A stretch of DNA of 10,375 nucleotides, from contig PMZX01000030.1 of NCBI GenBank assembly GCA_003170035.1, forward strand, positions 13,035 to 23,409, written 5' to 3'. Made by a program: the position numbers and the translations under genes. Positions 7,537 through 10,375 of the stretch are shown piece by piece. The stretch's first letter is position 1. Every line of letters begins with the position of its first letter. The notes under the pieces are model-generated. The model was not told the DNA's origin, did no database searches, and was given only the letters and a program-made list of their open reading frames with translations. Source of the DNA: Myxococcales bacterium (GTDB lineage Bacteria; Myxococcota_A; Polyangia; Fen-1088).

Positions 7537-8424
7537 CTACGGGCCGCTCAAGGCGTACAGCTTGTCGCTCGCGGCTCGCAGGAAGCCAAACGCCGATCCG
7601 TCCTTGCCCCCACCGGTCGCCACGAACTTCTGCAGGTAGTCACGGGCCTGCTGCTTCTGCTCGCTGGCGTGCGATTCCTCATACCATTCGGCGTAGGTCA
7701 TACCGCAGTTGTACAGAGCATCGAAAAGTCCGTTGTCCACGTCCAGTGCCTTTTTGAACTCGGACACGGCTTGCTCGTACTGCTTGAGTGACTTGAGAGC
7801 CACCCCATGCAGGTTATAGCACTCAGCGCTGTTCTCGTTGGCCCGCACGCATTCCGCAAGGACCTGCGCAGCCTCTTTGTCCGCGTCGAAGTCCAGGTAG
7901 AGCCGGCCCAGAGCGATGAACGGCTTGTCCATGCGGGGGTTGAGTTCGATGGCGTTGCGCAGGGCCACGTCGGCCTCCTTGGGACGCTCCTCAAAAACGT
8001 AAACCAAGCCCAGACGCCACTGGGCCTTGAAGAGCTTGGGGTCCAGCTCCGTCGCTTTCTTGAGCGCGGTCTCCGCCTTATCCAGGTGCTTCGCCTCGAG
8101 ATAGGCCTCACCCAGGTCGTACTGGAAGTTGGCATTGCTCGGGCTTCGTTGAGCCGCTCCCTCGAATGCATCGATGGCTTTGTCCCACTTGCGTTGCTTC
8201 TGATAGACCTTGCCCAAATTGTAGTAGGCCATCTCGTAGGTGGGGTCCGTCTGGATAGACAGCCTCAGCTCACGCTCAGCCGAGTCGTAGAGATTGTTCT
8301 TGAACGCCTCGACACCCTTGTTCGCGATCTCGATGGCTTTGATACGTTGCTGGCTGCATACGAACGCATCACAGGCCGGCACAATCAACCCCAGGACGAG
8401 AATGGCTTTCAGATAGCGACCCAT
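7537..8424 (-). CDS. TPR-repeat lipoprotein, possibly AglT/GltE-like
   Basis: Seen: 295 residues from ATG at 8424 to TAG at 7539-7537. AAGGAG sits five bases before the ATG, and the signal peptide begins at this Met, so longer starts are unlikely. The N-terminus has Arg3 and Lys6, a hydrophobic core (AILVLGLIV) and a lipobox-like V15-P16-A17-C18, suggesting lipidation at Cys18. Asp19 at +2 would favour inner-membrane retention by the E. coli rule, which may not hold here. From residue 31 on there are about six to seven TPRs: near 31-62, 64-97, 98-131, 132-165, 166-199, 200-233 and a partial one after 234, with typical YYNLGKVYQKQRKWDKAIDAF spacing and DP/NP turns. The end (residues 250-295) is a likely capping helix. 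Role: probably a periplasm-facing scaffold. Family knowledge: AglT/GltE of the M. xanthus Glt system is a TPR protein encoded near pglI. The type IV pilus lipoprotein Tgl/PilF is an alternative on sequence alone; the neighbours favour the Glt reading. Confidence 0.9.
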   Translation of the reverse strand: MGRYLKAILVLGLIVPACDAFVCSQQRIKAIEIANKGVEAFKNNLYDSAERELRLSIQTDPTYEMAYYNLGKVYQKQRKWDKAIDAFEGAAQRSPSNANFQYDLGEAYLEAKHLDKAETALKKATELDPKLFKAQWRLGLVYVFEERPKEADVALRNAIELNPRMDKPFIALGRLYLDFDADKEAAQVLAECVRANENSAECYNLHGVALKSLKQYEQAVSEFKKALDVDNGLFDALYNCGMTYAEWYEESHASEQKQQARDYLQKFVATGGGKDGSAFGFLRAASDKLYALSGP

Positions 8425-8429
8425 CGCGG

Positions 8430-8437
8430 CTCCTTCC
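8430..8437 (-). promoter_or_regulatory. Ribosome binding site of the TPR lipoprotein gene
   Basis: GGAAGGAG at 8437-8430 on the minus strand, with a five-base spacer to the ATG at 8424. It fixes the start at the signal-peptide Met instead of upstream in-frame codons that overlap the previous gene. It occupies most of the 31-base gap, so there is no room for a promoter or terminator and co-transcription is likely. Confidence 0.8.
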
Positions 8438-8455
8438 GTTTTCGAATCGCGAGCG

Positions 8456-10375
8456 CTAATCGCTGCCCGCACCACCGGCGGTGAAGTTGAACGGATACGA
8501 CACGATGACGATGCCGCCACCGAGCGGCTTGGGGAACTCCCAACGCCGCACCGCCTGCACCACGCAGTTCTCCACACGGATGTTGCCCATGGTCGAACTC
8601 TGCAGAACCGAGGCGATGACGGTTCCCGTTGCGGCGATGGTGAACTGGACCGAGATACGACCCGCGAGATCGGCCTTCTTCGTCAGTTCGGTCTCGTAGC
8701 AGTACTTCACCTCATTGATGTGGCGCCGGATGATACGACGGATGATCTCTTTATCCAGTGACCCGCGCACATTGGCCTGACCCGGGATGACGTCTGGAGC
8801 CCTGGCTCGGCGGCCGCCGAGACCACCGGCGCCGCGACCGTAACCGGAGCCGTTGCCGCCGCCGCCGCCCTTGCCGATAGTGCCGAAGTTGCCGAGGCCG
8901 ATCGTGCCTTCGCCGGTACCGCCTCCGCCCGTCCCGGTGCCCACCAGACCAAGGCCACCCACGCCGTAGGCTTCGCCGATCTGGTTGCCGATGAGGCCAC
9001 CCAGCACGTTCTCCGCATCCATCCCGGCCGCCGTGTCACGACCGAAAATCGAGGCCAGGTGCGAGCCCTCGGCCATCTTCAACACGCCGAGGATGCCGGC
9101 GTTCTTGGCCTGCTCTTCGGCAAGCTTCTTGGCCAGGTGCGGGTCAGGGTTGTCTTTGGGGCCCTTGAGGCCGTAGAGGCCCTCCTTGTTCTTGGAGGTC
9201 TTCTTCCCCATCTTGCCTTCCTCGCCCTTGTGCCGCTTGCCCTTGCCACCCTGCTCGTCGGGCCCCTTCTTCTTGAGCCACTCGGGAATCTCTTCTTCCT
9301 TCTCCTCGGGCGGCTTGATGAGGAAGTTGACGAAGCGACTGTCAGCGTTGAAGAGATCCAACGAGAGCGACTTGGGGTCGGGCGGAACGGAGAAGATCAT
9401 CAGAAGGAACAGCAGCAGGCCGATGCCCGTTCCGACAGTGTAGGCTTGTTCGCTCCAGCGCCAGACCAAGAAGGGAACCGGGAAGGTGCGCGGCTTGGGC
9501 GTGGCGCTCACCAGGAAGCTGGTCTCGCCACAGTCGATCTTCGCGCGGCCCCGGTCGCCCAGGGAGAAGCTGGCACCGCGCTGCTGCACGAACTGCGGAA
9601 GCGGAACCACCTGGTTATCCAGCAACACCTCACCGGTCATCGCCGGCGTGACGTTGACGAGGAAGTCAGCGCCCGTGGTGGATACCAAGGAGAAAGACTG
9701 ACCGCCGATGAAATCGGTTCCCAGGGGCGCATCCGCGCCCGCGTCCGCGCCAACTACGAAGTTGGGGTTGGTCCGTCCTCGGCGCTTGAGCCCCATGTAG
9801 CACAGGGAAAGTCCCACGCCGATCCCGCCGAACACGAGGAAGTCCATGGCCGGCGACTGGGCCTTCCACTGGAAACTCTTTGACTCGCCGCCGTCATTTA
9901 CGAACTTGTCGTAGCGGCTCTTCTCGGCACCCAGGTTCAAGATGGTGGCGAAAAACGCCACCAAGCCCACCGCGATCAAAGCGCCGCCCGCGAGCAGCAA
10001 CGTCTTCGATTGCCCTTCTGTGCTCCGCCCGGTGGGGTCAGACAGATGGCGGGTCTGGATCACAACGCCCCGGTACAGGGCCTGGACCTCGATGGCGTGG
10101 CTGCCATCGTGAACTTCCACCTCGGCCCCAGCGTGGCTCGCAAAACCGCCCATGCCAGGTCCGGTCTGGGCATATCCCTGGGGCGCCACCATGGCCTGAG
10201 GCGCGGGTTGAGAATACTGTGCGGGCGCTCCGTAGCCGACGAGCGTGGGGGCTTGGGCCGGGGGCCGGGCCGGGGCGGAATACTGGGCAGGCGCGACCGG
10301 GGCAGGGGCCACCGGGGCAGCGGGCATCACCGGCGCGGGCGTGGGCGCCTCCGCGCCTTCCGCCAGCAACGTGAT
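8456..10375 (-). CDS. gltG: AgmX/PglI C-terminal domain protein, trans-envelope TonB-like component, PglI/GltG-like (5' partial)
   Basis: Seen: the frame is open to the right edge and stops at TAG 8458-8456. The first possible start codon inside is a TTG at 10369 without a visible ribosome site, so the true start is probably outside. Counting from that TTG (637 residues): Pro/Ala/Gln/Tyr-rich tail 9-80 with APAQYS twice; a short conserved-looking segment 83-110 (EVQALYRGVVIQTRHL); membrane helices near 123-146, 174-194 and 308-328; a beta-rich region 203-290 between helices two and three; a Lys/Glu-rich stalk 353-421; a Gly-rich stretch 467-520; and the C-terminal domain about 533-630, with KYCYE, QSSTMGN, Cys602, RRWEFPKP and IVIVSYPF. 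KRRGR after helix two places the beta region in the cytoplasm and the C-terminus in the periplasm. Family knowledge: M. xanthus PglI/GltG and AgmX/GltJ carry this domain and link the motor to the outer membrane. No zinc ribbon of the AgmX/GltJ type is visible, and the neighbours also favour GltG. Confidence 0.9.
   Translation of the reverse strand: MTLLAEGAEAPTPAPVMPAAPVAPAPVAPAQYSAPARPPAQAPTLVGYGAPAQYSQPAPQAMVAPQGYAQTGPGMGGFASHAGAEVEVHDGSHAIEVQALYRGVVIQTRHLSDPTGRSTEGQSKTLLLAGGALIAVGLVAFFATILNLGAEKSRYDKFVNDGGESKSFQWKAQSPAMDFLVFGGIGVGLSLCYMGLKRRGRTNPNFVVGADAGADAPLGTDFIGGQSFSLVSTTGADFLVNVTPAMTGEVLLDNQVVPLPQFVQQRGASFSLGDRGRAKIDCGETSFLVSATPKPRTFPVPFLVWRWSEQAYTVGTGIGLLLFLLMIFSVPPDPKSLSLDLFNADSRFVNFLIKPPEEKEEEIPEWLKKKGPDEQGGKGKRHKGEEGKMGKKTSKNKEGLYGLKGPKDNPDPHLAKKLAEEQAKNAGILGVLKMAEGSHLASIFGRDTAAGMDAENVLGGLIGNQIGEAYGVGGLGLVGTGTGGGGTGEGTIGLGNFGTIGKGGGGGNGSGYGRGAGGLGGRRARAPDVIPGQANVRGSLDKEIIRRIIRRHINEVKYCYETELTKKADLAGRISVQFTIAATGTVIASVLQSSTMGNIRVENCVVQAVRRWEFPKPLGGGIVIVSYPFNFTAGGAGSD
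8810..8971 (-). repeat. Gly-rich low-complexity segment of the PglI/GltG-like gene
   Basis: This stretch encodes about 54 residues, roughly half of them Gly, with GTGTGGGGTGEGT, a five-Gly run and GYGRGAGGLGG. The DNA is GCC/CCG-rich, with a short GCC-type run near 8855-8870. It lies between the charged periplasmic stalk and the C-terminal domain and would be a flexible linker. Gly-rich linkers before this domain are usual for the family, so it is unlikely to be an assembly error, but repeat-length variation between strains is plausible. Confidence 0.75.

Noticed and set aside
7193..7639. Plus-strand frame with a Val/Asp/His-rich product across the intergenic region
   Set aside because: The low-complexity part comes from the hairpin arms and the rest overlaps the 3' end of the TPR lipoprotein gene in antisense. 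No ribosome binding site seen.
10340..10369. TTG at 10369 as the true start of the PglI/GltG-like gene
   Set aside because: The frame stays open to the window edge, no Shine-Dalgarno is visible in the six bases left, and the first residues continue an Ala/Pro-rich segment, so the gene more likely begins outside.

Overview
The window suggests a high-GC deltaproteobacterium of the myxobacterial type (Myxococcota or a close relative). The strongest marker is the C-terminal domain of the gene at the right end, which has the pattern of the AgmX/PglI C-terminal (TonB-like) family typical of these bacteria. No rRNA, tRNA, mobile element or CRISPR array was seen.

Three genes are present, all on the minus strand, so the window reads from right to left. 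(1) 10375 to 8456: an inner-membrane protein of the PglI/GltG type, its 5' end cut by the window edge. It has a Pro/Ala-rich N-terminal tail, three membrane helices, a charged stalk, a Gly-rich stretch and the AgmX/PglI C-terminal domain. (2) 8424 to 7537: a complete 295-residue TPR protein with a lipoprotein-type signal peptide, 31 bases downstream of the first gene and probably co-transcribed with it. (3) 7148 to beyond position 1: a giant TPR protein without a signal peptide. It is open for 2,382 codons with no stop and made almost entirely of 31 copies of a ~72-residue double-TPR unit. Its 3' end lies outside the window.

Genes 2 and 3 are separated by 388 bases. That gap holds a long imperfect hairpin 27 bases after the gene 2 stop, a sigma70-like promoter candidate for the giant gene, and a short leader hairpin before a good ribosome binding site and a GTG start.

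By family and by order this resembles part of the Glt (gliding transducer) machinery of Myxococcus xanthus, where PglI/GltG and the giant TPR protein AgmK/GltI are encoded close together. In that system TonB-like proteins span the periplasm and connect cytoplasmic factors to outer-membrane parts. Here gene 1 would be the trans-envelope part, gene 2 a periplasm-facing TPR lipoprotein scaffold, and gene 3 a cytoplasmic scaffold. Whether this locus drives gliding, spore-coat assembly (as the related Nfs system does) or something else cannot be decided from this window.
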